Shown here one piece after another: positions 7,127-15,617 of a DNA stretch of 23,601 nt (position 1 is the stretch's first letter; every line of letters starts with the position of its first letter). The notes beneath the pieces were generated by a model, which saw nothing but the letters and a program-made list of their open reading frames with translations, made no database searches and had not been told where the DNA came from. The stretch spans positions 1 to 23,601 of the IMG/VR virus record IMGVR_UViG_3300028025_000379; one strand, given 5' to 3'. Origin of the DNA: a virus. The translations under genes and the position numbers were made by a program.

Positions 7127-7990
7127 ATGGCAAGCGATGTAATGACACTATTTAATATGCCCACTCAACAGCAGTTGGGTCAACGCTACCTTGAGAGTCA
7201 GATGACTAGCCCTGCACAGATGGGTAATCAAGGCTTGCTGCAACAGGTTGCTTCCTTGGGTGGTAATGCTGGTGCTCTAGCAGGCTATGCTGGTGGACGT
7301 TTGTTTGGTGGTGCTACACCAGAGCAAATCAGAGCCAAGGGCATTGAAGAAGCTATGATGAAAGTGCAAGGCTTAGGACTCAAAAGCGATGCTGATATGT
7401 ATTCAGCCTTGTCTAAAGAGCTGGCTGCACGTGGCTTAACACAAGATGCTTTCTTAGCTAACAAAGAAGCACGTACAGCTATGCGTGAAGAGCAAGTGCT
7501 TAAGAAGGGCGGTGTTGATATTGAATTAGCTAATGCTCAACTTACTAAATCTAAACAAGATTTGCTTACTCTTGAACAACGTATTGCACAGAGCACAGAC
7601 CCTGAAGAGAGAAAGGGACTCATGCGTGATCTGGAGGCTAAGGGCTTGGAAGTTAAGAAAACCCAATCTTATATTGACTACCATGAGAAGATGGCTAAGG
7701 CTGCTCTGATGAATGCTGAAGCAAACAAGAACAGAGTTGGTGCTGCTGCTGAAGGTGAGAAGTTTACCATCCCAGTGTATGCTCCCGGCATTGTTCCCGG
7801 TACACGTGGTGACATCATTGGTAGACAGAACAAGCTAGGACAAGTGATGGGTAATGACGGTGCTATTTATAACAGCGTCAATGAACTCAATGCAGCTAGA
7901 GGAGCAGGAACAGGTAGTCCTATACCAGATAGTGTTATTGTTAAACCGCCTAAAACACCAACTAAACCACTCTCTGCATTCGGAGGTTAA
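7127..7990 (+). CDS. putative internal virion protein 2
   Basis: This 287-residue protein starts after TAAGGAAAT with ATG 7127. It opens with a short hydrophobic/Gln-rich part, contains a Gly-rich segment (about 45-63, GGNAGALAGYAGGRLFGG), then a charged coiled coil (about 95-195, with ELANAQLTKSKQDLLTLEQR) and a Pro/Lys-rich tail. This layout resembles ejection proteins that line the periplasmic channel; no catalytic residues are recognised. It stands between two other internal-virion-type genes in one operon. Confidence 0.58.
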   Translation: MASDVMTLFNMPTQQQLGQRYLESQMTSPAQMGNQGLLQQVASLGGNAGALAGYAGGRLFGGATPEQIRAKGIEEAMMKVQGLGLKSDADMYSALSKELAARGLTQDAFLANKEARTAMREEQVLKKGGVDIELANAQLTKSKQDLLTLEQRIAQSTDPEERKGLMRDLEAKGLEVKKTQSYIDYHEKMAKAALMNAEANKNRVGAAAEGEKFTIPVYAPGIVPGTRGDIIGRQNKLGQVMGNDGAIYNSVNELNAARGAGTGSPIPDSVIVKPPKTPTKPLSAFGG

Positions 7991-10048
7991 ATGGCTGAAC
8001 TAATGCTCAGCCCAGAAGAGCAAGTGATGTCATCAGTGGGGGCTACAGGAGTAGAACCTACTGGTGGCTTTGATCTTACTGGAGCTTTACAAGAAGGCTA
8101 TTCTCCTGCACAAATTGCTGACTACTTAGCCAGCAAGAAAAGCTTTGATGTTGCAGGAGCTAGAGCTGAAGGATATACAGATCAACAAATCTTAGCACAC
8201 CTGACAGGCAACACTGCCTTCTCTGCTGGTGTTAAACGTTTTGTTGAGAGTGCTGGTAGCAGCATCAAGGGCATTGCTCAAATGGCTGGAGCTGCCGACA
8301 CAGAACGTCTACGTGCTGAGAGACAAGCAGCTGAGATTGCTTCTGCTAACAACCCATACATTGGTGGCACAGCTGAATTTGCTGGAGCCATTGCTGACCC
8401 TATTAACTTACCTGCTGTGGCCCTTGCTCCATTACGTGGGGCTACACTCGTGGGCACTATGGCTAGACAGGGCGCTGCACAAGGCGCTCTTGGTGGCTTC
8501 CTAGAGCCTGTTCTCAAGGAAGGTGCTGACACTGGCTTCTTGTCTGCTGATCGTGCTAAGGGAGCTGCTGTAGGCACAGCTGCTGGCTTTGCTCTGGGTG
8601 GTGTGCTTGGTAAGGGAGCTGAGTCTCTTGTTAATTATTTAACAAAGAAGGCTGATGTTCCTCTGTCTGACATTCCTCAAGGGAAGCAGGCTACAGATGC
8701 TGCCTTGTCAGATGTTGCTAAAGCAATTGATGAGCCAGTGACTAACGAGCGTGTGTTCAGAGATGCACAGTATGATTATAAACCTCTGTCTGTCTTAGAG
8801 AAAACCCTGATTGATCAACGCATTGCTGCTCTTGAGGGAGACATTGTAAAGCTTTCAGAAGAAAGAACAAGGGTTGACACTACAGAGACAGCAGAGAAAC
8901 AAGTTGCTTCTTTGTTACAGGGAGAGACTAAAGCTCCAGTGCAGACAGCTGATAACTTGCCATCAAAGATGACAGGCTTGGTGTCTCCCACTAAAGCTCA
9001 ACCAACTAAACAAACACCAGCCTTGTTCCAAGGAAAGAAGGTTGTTGATGTTAAGGAAGCACCACAGGTTGCTTCTCTGTTTAAAGGCTATTCCTTAGAC
9101 ACTGACCTCAAGGCTAAGCAAGCAGAGGTTGATGCTCTCAAGGCTAAGCTTGCTCAAGACCAAGAAATTAAACTGAGACAAGTTACTGGCAAGTTACCTG
9201 AGCCTCTGGTGCAGGTAGAAACAAAGACAGCTCCTCGCTTTGCTGAGCAGCCAGTGATCACCAGAGAGGGAGAAGTTCCTCCTGCTGCATTGTCTCCTCC
9301 TCCTAGAGCCAGTGTTGTTTCTACACAACAAGTGACACCAGAGGTGCAGGCTGTCTTAGAGCGTAATGGCTTTAGGACAATGGAAGAAGCTAATGCTGCC
9401 TTGGGCAAGAGTCCATTAGACAGAGCAGGCATGGCTGGCTCAGTGGGTTCTATGCGTACTGACCCCTACCTGAAGCTGGCTGGTGATATTCCCTTTGAGA
9501 CTAACCCAGAGAAGGTGTTCAATCCTGCCTATCGTGGACGCATTGATGCAGACCCAGTGTCTGTTGATGCTGCCATCAATGACATGCACATGAAGGCTGT
9601 GGCTGCTACAGGCAGGACAGGCAGAGACCTGCGTGGCAGAGGACGCATGGGTGGTAGCCTTGAAGCTACAGCTACACTGGGCGAGAAGCAAGCAGCACGT
9701 ATGACAGCAGAAGAAGGCGGAGTCCTTGATTGGGCCTTGCAGAATGCTGATAAGAGCTGGAATAGAGAAGAGCTGGCAGCGTTCATGCCTCAATATAAAG
9801 AAGCTCAGGCTTTCCTTGGTGCTCAGATTGATGAGTATAACAGACTGAGAAGCCTTGGTCAACTCACCAAAGAAGCTGAGCAAACCATTATGCACAGATC
9901 ACAGGTTCCTCTGGGTGTTATGTCCATCTTCCAAGGACAAAGAACTAAAGCATCTGATCAATTGAATGCTTTTAAACTAGCGTATAATAGTATTAGTCAA
10001 GGGAAAGAAGTAAAAGGATTTGCTACTCCCGGACGTACTTGTTTATAA
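7991..10048 (+). CDS. large internal virion protein, N-terminal part of a divided polyvalent protein
   Basis: This 685-residue protein starts at ATG 7991 directly after the previous TAA. Residues about 30-46 and 56-71 hold two copies of a short helical motif, 'AxxEGYSxxQIxxYL'. Next comes a hydrophobic, Gly/Ala-rich stretch (about 125-212, with TMARQGAAQGALGGF and GAAVGTAAGFALGGVLGKGA) that could insert into membranes, then long coiled-coil segments (about 270-300 and 365-395) and a Pro-rich linker. The end (about 640-675, AFKLAYNSISQGKEVKGF) looks like the middle of a helical region rather than a natural domain end. In many phage large polyvalent proteins this part is fused to the sequence encoded by the next gene. 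I infer a gp15/gp16-like ejection role. Confidence 0.62.
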   Translation: MAELMLSPEEQVMSSVGATGVEPTGGFDLTGALQEGYSPAQIADYLASKKSFDVAGARAEGYTDQQILAHLTGNTAFSAGVKRFVESAGSSIKGIAQMAGAADTERLRAERQAAEIASANNPYIGGTAEFAGAIADPINLPAVALAPLRGATLVGTMARQGAAQGALGGFLEPVLKEGADTGFLSADRAKGAAVGTAAGFALGGVLGKGAESLVNYLTKKADVPLSDIPQGKQATDAALSDVAKAIDEPVTNERVFRDAQYDYKPLSVLEKTLIDQRIAALEGDIVKLSEERTRVDTTETAEKQVASLLQGETKAPVQTADNLPSKMTGLVSPTKAQPTKQTPALFQGKKVVDVKEAPQVASLFKGYSLDTDLKAKQAEVDALKAKLAQDQEIKLRQVTGKLPEPLVQVETKTAPRFAEQPVITREGEVPPAALSPPPRASVVSTQQVTPEVQAVLERNGFRTMEEANAALGKSPLDRAGMAGSVGSMRTDPYLKLAGDIPFETNPEKVFNPAYRGRIDADPVSVDAAINDMHMKAVAATGRTGRDLRGRGRMGGSLEATATLGEKQAARMTAEEGGVLDWALQNADKSWNREELAAFMPQYKEAQAFLGAQIDEYNRLRSLGQLTKEAEQTIMHRSQVPLGVMSIFQGQRTKASDQLNAFKLAYNSISQGKEVKGFATPGRTCL

Positions 10049-10056
10049 GGAAAGAC

Positions 10057-12015
10057 ATGGCATACACAGAAGCATGTGCTGTCTGGTTCAGAGAACTAGC
10101 AGACAAGAAAGCACTCATTGATAAGTTTGAAGACTTAACACCACAACAGAAAGCCAACCTGTTAGCTGAGATACAAACAAAGATGGCAAAGGAACCACAC
10201 ATTGCTGGTCGTATTGCCTCTGAGTATGTAGTGAACAGTTATGTATCAGGCCCCGGAACCATTGCTGTTAACGCATTGTCTGCTGGAACACAAACATTCC
10301 TACAACCCCTGCTTAGAGAGATCGAAGCTGCCCTACCTAGAAGCCTCAGCAAGAGCGATAAAATTACAGGTGAAGGGGTAGCTATGGTTAGGGGTATTAT
10401 GCAGGGCTTTAGCGAGGCTATGGCCTTTGCTAAGCAGGGCTTTGTTAATGGTAGACCCCTTGATATTAACATGTCTGCTCAGGCTATGGGCATGACAGAT
10501 GCTAAGTTCCAGAAGTTTATCAATGACAACTTCATCTCAGCAGAAAGAGCAGAGATGCTTAAGGCTGATCTGTATGATATTAACAACAAGGCCATAGGTG
10601 GTACGCTTGGTGAAGTTGTTAGAACTCCTACACGTGTTGGTATTTTTATTGATGAGTTTAACAAGGCCATCTTTAGACGCATGGAGTTTAACGCCATTGC
10701 CTACAGGGAAGCTGCACGTGTAGCCAAGCAGACAGGACAGGATGCTGGTGAAGTGTATGCAAAGCTTACCAAGGACAGGCTCACTGTGGACAACTGGCAA
10801 CAACAAATCACTGAGAAGCTTGGCGGTAACAACCTATGGAACGTACAGAACTTTGCTAAGGAAGCTGTGTTCCAAGAGAAGCTTACAGGTGTAGCACAGG
10901 CAGCTGCTAAGTTTAGAGCTGACAACCCCTTGTCTGCCCTCATTGTACCCTTTATTAAAACCCCATACAACATCCTTAAAGAAGGTGTGTCTTACATTCC
11001 CGGCATTGGCTTGGCAGGTAAGAAAGAGATTGGTAATACAGGCAAGTTTGATTTTGCTATTAACATGCCTGAGCAGCGGGGCAAGCTCATTGCTAAACAG
11101 ACTCTTGGTATTGGTGCTGCCCTTGCATTAGATGCTGCTGTTAATCAAGGACTGATTACAGGCTCTGACCCCAAGGATGGAAGACCTAAGTTCTCTATGA
11201 AGGTGGGAGATCAGTGGGTAAATTATCAACGTGTTGAGCCATTAGCTACAGTGTTTGGTATGGCTGTTGATGCTTCGTCTATTATTAAGGAATACAAAGA
11301 GAATAAGAATCCAGACAAGAATGCACAAGACTTCTTGTTGGCATATGCTTCTGCTGTTAAGAACAACATTCTTGAAAAGAGTTTTATGGAAGGCTTGAGC
11401 AAGGCTTTGTTTGCTATGTATGACCCAGAGAGACACGGCGGTGGCTTCTTTGCTCAGTATGCTAATGCTCTTGTACCAGCTATTGCAGCCACAACAGCTA
11501 AGGTGTTAGACCCAACAGAGCGTGAAGCTATGACGTTCATGGAGAAGGCACAGAGCCGTATCCCCGGTATGCGTGAAGAGCTTCCAGTTAAATACACCAA
11601 GACAGGTGAGCCAGAGCAGGCCAGCTTGTCTAATGCTTTGATTGGTATTAAGGTGACTACACCAACAGCTATTGAGAAGAAGCTTGAAGAGATTGGTGTA
11701 GAGATTAATGGAGCCAACAAGAAGATTGGTGGTGTTGAACTGGACAGCACACAATATTCTAGATATAAACAACTGTCAGGTGGCATCCTAGCTAACAGCT
11801 TGAGTCAGGTGTTTAACAATCCACAGTTTGAGAAGATGGATAAATATCAGAAGGAAGTTACAGTGCAGAAGATTGTCAGTATGTCACGCAGTGCAGCTAC
11901 TAAGCAGCTCACTATGGAACTATACAAAGACAACCCAGACTTTGCAAGGCAATGGTACAACGCCTACCTTGAGAAGTATGGAGCACAAGAAGCTATAGGT
12001 TATCAGCAGAAATAA
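10057..12015 (+). CDS. large internal virion protein, C-terminal part (polyvalent-protein-associated type)
   Basis: This 652-residue protein starts at ATG 10057, preceded by TAAGGAAAG; an in-frame TTG at 10039 overlaps the previous gene but lacks a good binding site. Near the N-terminus the stretch SEYVVNSYVSGPGTIAVNAL (about 55-74) matches the 'EYxxNxLLSGPxTxxxN' pattern of phage large polyvalent proteins. It is followed by mainly helical sequence, an 'IVPFIKTPYNIL' turn (about 297-308), and repeated helices; all of this is typical of such ejection or portal-associated proteins. No nuclease or peptidase motif is evident. It is the last gene of the + strand unit; a hairpin terminator follows its stop. 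Confidence 0.65.
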   Translation: MAYTEACAVWFRELADKKALIDKFEDLTPQQKANLLAEIQTKMAKEPHIAGRIASEYVVNSYVSGPGTIAVNALSAGTQTFLQPLLREIEAALPRSLSKSDKITGEGVAMVRGIMQGFSEAMAFAKQGFVNGRPLDINMSAQAMGMTDAKFQKFINDNFISAERAEMLKADLYDINNKAIGGTLGEVVRTPTRVGIFIDEFNKAIFRRMEFNAIAYREAARVAKQTGQDAGEVYAKLTKDRLTVDNWQQQITEKLGGNNLWNVQNFAKEAVFQEKLTGVAQAAAKFRADNPLSALIVPFIKTPYNILKEGVSYIPGIGLAGKKEIGNTGKFDFAINMPEQRGKLIAKQTLGIGAALALDAAVNQGLITGSDPKDGRPKFSMKVGDQWVNYQRVEPLATVFGMAVDASSIIKEYKENKNPDKNAQDFLLAYASAVKNNILEKSFMEGLSKALFAMYDPERHGGGFFAQYANALVPAIAATTAKVLDPTEREAMTFMEKAQSRIPGMREELPVKYTKTGEPEQASLSNALIGIKVTTPTAIEKKLEEIGVEINGANKKIGGVELDSTQYSRYKQLSGGILANSLSQVFNNPQFEKMDKYQKEVTVQKIVSMSRSAATKQLTMELYKDNPDFARQWYNAYLEKYGAQEAIGYQQK

Positions 12016-12016
12016 A

Positions 12017-12047
12017 AAAGGGGACTATTAAAGTCCCCTTTCTTTTT
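12017..12047. terminator. bidirectional intrinsic terminator between convergent units
   Basis: AAAGGGGACT (12017-12026) and AGTCCCCTTT (12032-12041) form a perfect 10-bp stem with a 5-base loop, followed by TTTCTTTTT on the + strand. Read on the - strand, the stem is followed by CCTTTTTTATTT, so it can also stop transcription arriving from the right. It begins one base after the last structural stop codon. Confidence 0.92.
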
Positions 12048-12222
12048 ACTCTAGATCAAAGAAGTCTCCGATGTAGATCACTAGGAATGGTAGCTTGATA
12101 AGCACACCAGCGAAGGCAACAAAGTCTTCATCACCTTCCTTCTCTCCTTGAACAATGTGGCATATGTCCTCATTGTATTCAATGTCAAGACCAATCCCCT
12201 GTCGCAGTTTAATTACTAGCAT
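12046..12222 (-). CDS. 58-residue hypothetical protein at the end of the - strand operon
   Basis: The product starts MLVIKLRQGIGLDI and ends with LPFLVIYIGDFFDLE; it alternates hydrophobic and charged residues and would be a small beta-rich fold. The start ATG 12222 is preferred because GGAGG lies 8 bases upstream (12231-12235), while an in-frame TTG at 12237 has nothing comparable. The first residues look superficially like CsrA, but the rest does not. It is the last gene of the - strand unit and its stop lies in the terminator T-tract. Confidence 0.55.
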   Translation of the reverse strand: MLVIKLRQGIGLDIEYNEDICHIVQGEKEGDEDFVAFAGVLIKLPFLVIYIGDFFDLE

Positions 12223-12308
12223 TACCAATGCCTCCAAGCGTTAGCTATTATGTGTAAGCAGGTGATCATCTCGACCACCCGCATAAGCACGTTGACGTTA
12301 AATTTCAC
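12222..12308 (-). CDS. candidate 28-residue micro-protein between RNR and the last gene
   Basis: A short frame starts with GTG 12308 inside the last codons of the reductase gene and ends with TAA that overlaps the next ATG (TAATG). The product, MKFNVNVLMRVVEMITCLHI plus eight residues ending in WRHW, is hydrophobic with a Trp-rich end. Tight coupling at both ends and the lack of any other use for this stretch support it; the upstream binding site is weak (GCGGG). The alternative ATG at 12284 would give a 20-residue product. Confidence 0.35.
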   Translation of the reverse strand: MKFNVNVLMRVVEMITCLHIIANAWRHW

Positions 12309-14199
12309 ACACACCCGCTGTACAAGCCAGCATCTGAGTTCCTTCAACATTATCATCCACCTCAATCAAACTGTCCCAATCAATAGTGGCTGGTGTTGTA
12401 GCTAACAGAGCTTCATATTGTTCCTTAGTGCAGTCTTCATAGGGAGCCTGACGATAGCTACCACCATCATAAGGCAAGAAGGATACACCAGACATCTCGT
12501 CAAAGTATTTCCATACGAAAGCACCAACTTCAGGCCACTCATGTTCAGAGACAGAGATGGTGACAGAAGGCTTATGCTCACACCAGTGACGCTGATAGGC
12601 CAGCCATAGCTTCAAATGCTGCAAGGCTGTCAGGTCTTTACGAAGCATAGCACCAGCAGGCGCTCTCTTAGGGAATGTGAACACCACAGTTTGATCAGGC
12701 TTCATAACACATGGCTCAGCTGTTACCCCTGAATCAATGAGGTGTTGTGTCAACGGGTCTTTCTTGTCTCCACGAACTCGTCTAAAGTAATACTCAGCGT
12801 GTCTAGCATGGATGCCAGATGCGCTGTCAGTGAGCTGAGACACCGTGCCACTAGGCTTAACACAAGTAATGGCAGCACTAGCAGGAATACCGAGATGCTC
12901 AGCAACAATTGCATTAGTTGCAACACAAACATTCTTAAGTTCATTTAACAAGTGCTCCAAGCGTGAGTCATCGGGGTTGTTCAACAAAGCATTGTCGAGA
13001 ATGCCTGTCATTGATACACCAAGCAAACGCTCTTCTTCTGTGTTCTTCTGCCACACCTTACGTAGATAGGGGAAGTGAGTCAATGTACTCTGGAATGTAC
13101 CCAGAATGGTAGCCAAACGTGCCTTACGTTTTAGACTGTCAGCTGTGTCATCAGCACGTACAATTATTTCGGAAAGATTACAGAATTGATATGGTCGAAG
13201 AATGATTTCAGAACAGGGATTAGTCCCGAAATCAAAGTCACTATTGCGTCTTCCATTTTGTTTCACCACCTTCTTAGCTGCTTCACGATTGAAGATACCA
13301 CGTTCACCACTCTTGCTTTCATACAAAGCATTCCATTCCTGCATGAAGATGCCAACATCAGGACGCTCTGTATAGCAGGCACTGTTATTAGCCAAGGCAC
13401 GTTGACCATTCTTCTCCCACCATGCACCACTCTTAGCATGGCGCATACGATCATCAGATAGGTTGGACAAGCTAATCATAGCACTGCGGCGTACACCACC
13501 TACGACTACCACCTCACCAATCTTACACATAATGTCATGGCATTCAAGGCTGTTGAGCTTACGTCCCTTAGCACCCTTGAAGATGTTACAAACAAATTGG
13601 AACAATTCAACCAATGGCTCTGGCCCTGAAGCACGACCACCAAAAATCTTAAGACGAGCACCTTTAGGGCGAACCTTTGATACGTCCCATTTTGGGACTT
13701 CGCCTGCATAGAGCAGGGCAATCACCTGACGCAGAGCTTTGGCCCATCCCTCTTTGCTGTCTGACACTACAACAACTGTGTTGCTTTCAAACAACTCTTC
13801 TGGAATGTCAGGCAACTTCTGAATGCTCTGACGTTCAACAGAGAAGCCAACACCAGTACCACACAAGAGGATGTACATGGCCTCGTCAAAGGCTTTGGCA
13901 TCATCAATGGGCAGGTAGCTACAGTTGTAGCCAGCTGTGTTGTCACGCTCTAAAGCCTTGCCTGCTGTCATCAAACTACGCATAGAGGGCATCACCTCCA
14001 TGTTAACTACAGCACTCTCCAGTTCCTTACGCATTGTGTCACTAAGCGTGTAGTCTTGGTTCTTCTTCAGCTGTGCTGTCATGAAGTCGAAGTAACGACT
14101 CACTGTCTCTTCCCATCCCTCACGGCGTTGCTCACTATCCATGTAACGTGCATATCGACTCTTGGCAATATACTGCTCATAACTTCCCATGTATTTCAT
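12298..14199 (-). CDS. nrdJ: adenosylcobalamin-dependent ribonucleoside-triphosphate reductase (class II, monomeric)
   Basis: This 633-residue enzyme reduces ribonucleoside triphosphates to deoxy forms in the cytoplasm, using a thiyl radical made with vitamin B12 coenzyme and no second subunit. It corresponds to the Lactobacillus leichmannii type. The active site FGTNPCSEI has N327, C329 (thiyl) and E331; the redox pair is C93 (in AGYNCSYLP) and C340 (in FCNLSE); the C-terminal relay pair is C626/C631 in CTAGVC. Spacings 327/329/331/340 and 626/631 are exactly those of 406/408/410/419 and 731/736 in the type enzyme. It is about 100 residues shorter than that enzyme (739). AAGGAAC precedes the ATG; the upstream 51-residue gene overlaps by 4 bases. 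A B12-making or B12-importing host is implied. Confidence 0.95.
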   Translation of the reverse strand: MKYMGSYEQYIAKSRYARYMDSEQRREGWEETVSRYFDFMTAQLKKNQDYTLSDTMRKELESAVVNMEVMPSMRSLMTAGKALERDNTAGYNCSYLPIDDAKAFDEAMYILLCGTGVGFSVERQSIQKLPDIPEELFESNTVVVVSDSKEGWAKALRQVIALLYAGEVPKWDVSKVRPKGARLKIFGGRASGPEPLVELFQFVCNIFKGAKGRKLNSLECHDIMCKIGEVVVVGGVRRSAMISLSNLSDDRMRHAKSGAWWEKNGQRALANNSACYTERPDVGIFMQEWNALYESKSGERGIFNREAAKKVVKQNGRRNSDFDFGTNPCSEIILRPYQFCNLSEIIVRADDTADSLKRKARLATILGTFQSTLTHFPYLRKVWQKNTEEERLLGVSMTGILDNALLNNPDDSRLEHLLNELKNVCVATNAIVAEHLGIPASAAITCVKPSGTVSQLTDSASGIHARHAEYYFRRVRGDKKDPLTQHLIDSGVTAEPCVMKPDQTVVFTFPKRAPAGAMLRKDLTALQHLKLWLAYQRHWCEHKPSVTISVSEHEWPEVGAFVWKYFDEMSGVSFLPYDGGSYRQAPYEDCTKEQYEALLATTPATIDWDSLIEVDDNVEGTQMLACTAGVCEI

Positions 14200-14351
14200 T
14201 CTAGTTCCTTTTCTATTCTATCTGCTCTGTCTTCTAGTACATCCATAAACCTGTTGACCAGCTCCTCGCTGTCAATGTCTAACAGTTCTAATATTGTAAC
14301 ACAATCTTCACGTTTTAGCAAGTCGGCAATATCATGAATGGTTAGGCTCAT
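14196..14351 (-). CDS. 51-residue hypothetical protein coupled to RNR
   Basis: This short acidic, helical protein (core EDCVTILELLDIDSEELVNRF) runs from ATG 14351 to TGA 14196, where it overlaps the reductase start as ATGA. The start also overlaps the phosphoesterase gene end by 20 bases. AAGGAACG lies at the right distance upstream. The 'LLDIDSEELVxRF' pattern occurs in small early proteins of other podoviruses; no function is known to me. Coupling with RNR suggests co-expression. Confidence 0.75.
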   Translation of the reverse strand: MSLTIHDIADLLKREDCVTILELLDIDSEELVNRFMDVLEDRADRIEKELE

Positions 14352-15105
14352 AGCGTTCCTTCAAGTAGCTGAGGCTAACAGGAAGCTCATCAAATGCCCC
14401 ATCCTCCACCTCATTAAACATCCAGATACCTGACCAGCTACCATTGGTTTGAGGGGTTAGATAGCCTTCGTCATGGGTGTAGCAGATGCCACCAAACAGC
14501 CCTGTCATACGCTTACCATCAGCCCTACGTGCATAGGCAATACCTCTGTCCTGTACGTGTCCCATCACACAGCTCATGTGCTTCTTGGACAGCATGAGAG
14601 CAGGGCTAGATACTGGCCTACCCATCACACCACTAGTGAAGTAATGACAATAGGCAACACCATCAATAACAACTGGCTGCAAGAAAGGAAAACATTCAAA
14701 GCCATACTCATCCAGCTTGAAGTCATGATAGCCAATGAGTCCATCCAACTTCCTATCTGATTCGATAGCCCTTTGTATACGTTCTTCATGGTTGCCAAGC
14801 AAGAACACCATACGTGGATTCCATTGCTTCTCCTTGTTACGTTTAAGACGGGCCTGCTCCTCTTTAATGGGGGCTAGAAGGGCCTGCATACCAGCATGAC
14901 CAGCCTCTATGTCAGCATGGTAGGTGCGTCCCTCAAAGCTCTTCTTACCCACATCGTAGATGGACAGGCTAGGCATATCCCAATGATCACCAAGGTGGAT
15001 GATGACATCAGGCTTCTTGTCTGCTGCATACTTACCAACCCATGTCAGATGATTGAAGCTATTGCCGGGCTTACATTGCGTGTCGGGAATAACTAAGTGT
15101 CTCAT
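14332..15105 (-). CDS. calcineurin-like metallophosphoesterase
   Basis: This 257-residue enzyme carries the dinuclear metal site of the family: D8 and Q10 in PDTQ (usual D-x-H), GDHWD with D40 and D43, GNHEE with N105 and H106, H154 in YCHYF, and GHVQD with H183 (usual GHxH). Substitution of His by Gln in both the first and the last motif is notable, but is common in phage members I recall. Substrate is unknown; nuclease or nucleotide phosphatase activity are both plausible. It overlaps the upstream gene by 4 bases (ATGA) and lies between small genes and the RNR in the nucleotide-metabolism part of the operon. Confidence 0.85.
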   Translation of the reverse strand: MRHLVIPDTQCKPGNSFNHLTWVGKYAADKKPDVIIHLGDHWDMPSLSIYDVGKKSFEGRTYHADIEAGHAGMQALLAPIKEEQARLKRNKEKQWNPRMVFLLGNHEERIQRAIESDRKLDGLIGYHDFKLDEYGFECFPFLQPVVIDGVAYCHYFTSGVMGRPVSSPALMLSKKHMSCVMGHVQDRGIAYARRADGKRMTGLFGGICYTHDEGYLTPQTNGSWSGIWMFNEVEDGAFDELPVSLSYLKERYEPNHS

Positions 15106-15356
15106 TTCTTCATCTCAACTTTCTCCATCACTTTCTTCAAAGCAATGAGTTCATCAATCATAAGGCTAATCTTCTGTAGCTTAGCAGTCTTTTCTTTCTT
15201 AGACCCCATGCCAAAGTCTAGAGACACCATGCGATTACAGTCACCAAACTTAACAGAAGCATCTTTCCAAATACCACCGATGCTGTCATCATAGGAACAT
15301 TCCATGAAACCAGTGCCTTCTTTGTTGAGCCACTTCCGTGAATAATATTTATTCAT
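15102..15356 (-). CDS. 84-residue hypothetical protein
   Basis: The product starts MNKYYSRKWLNKEGTGFMEC and has a beta-like first half (with DASVKFGDCNRMVSLDFGMG) and a C-terminal charged helix (about 55-84, Lys/Glu-rich). I do not recognise it. The start ATG 15356 is chosen because GGAG lies about 9 bases upstream and because it overlaps the previous gene's TAA slightly; the longer frame from 15416 lies within the previous gene. Its stop overlaps the phosphoesterase start as ATGA. Confidence 0.65.
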   Translation of the reverse strand: MNKYYSRKWLNKEGTGFMECSYDDSIGGIWKDASVKFGDCNRMVSLDFGMGSKKEKTAKLQKISLMIDELIALKKVMEKVEMKK

Positions 15357-15603
15357 CGAACGGTTCTCCATAAACGTTGCTATCGAAATACGTCTCATAG
15401 TCATACACATCACCACCCAATAAGTTAGTCATTCTATCAACAACACCAATGTAACCAGCTCCTTCCAAGAAGTGAAAGAAATAAGGCATCATCTTATCCC
15501 ATGATACATCATCAGATAGATGCACTGTCACTTCTGTATGTTGGCTCTGATTAAAGGCATCATCATACTCGTTCATTTGAAACGTTACTACTTTCTTTCC
15601 CAT
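15349..15603 (-). CDS. 84-residue acidic hypothetical protein
   Basis: The protein opens MGKKVVTFQMNEYDDAF and is acidic overall, with a central segment DDVSWDKMMPYFFHFLEGAG (about 31-50). It resembles small phage proteins with a 'W..ll..F..FL.a.GY' helix that occur in replication operons, but no role is known to me. AAGGAAAGAAC precedes the ATG. The tRNA gene ends 14 bases upstream of the start, so the gene begins right after RNA processing would release the tRNA. Confidence 0.68.
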   Translation of the reverse strand: MGKKVVTFQMNEYDDAFNQSQHTEVTVHLSDDVSWDKMMPYFFHFLEGAGYIGVVDRMTNLLGGDVYDYETYFDSNVYGEPFDE

Positions 15604-15617
15604 GTTCTTTCCTTTGT

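Noticed and set aside
9440-9895. 151-codon open frame on the - strand opposite the large internal virion gene
   Set aside because: Reverse shadow, with Cys/Ser/His-rich composition and no context on that strand in this arm.
9962-9988. TTGAAT-15-TATAAT as a promoter inside the large internal virion gene
   Set aside because: Spacer of 15 is poor, there is no extended -10, and the site lies in coding sequence.
9997-10048. Programmed -1 frameshift joining the two large internal virion genes
   Set aside because: The frames overlap for about 50 bases, but no X XXY YYZ slippery heptamer in the correct phase and no clear downstream hairpin were found; the second gene has its own start signal.
10039-10056. 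TTG start at 10039 for the second large internal virion protein
   Set aside because: No binding site precedes it, whereas ATG 10057 has TAAGGAAAG, the pattern used by neighbouring genes.
12046-12222. CsrA-like regulator for the last - strand gene
   Set aside because: Only the first few residues (MLVIKLRQG) resemble CsrA; the conserved core is missing.
14293-14321. TTGCTA-17-TACAAT on the - strand as a promoter for RNR
   Set aside because: Both boxes deviate from consensus and lie inside the 51-residue gene; not strong enough to list.
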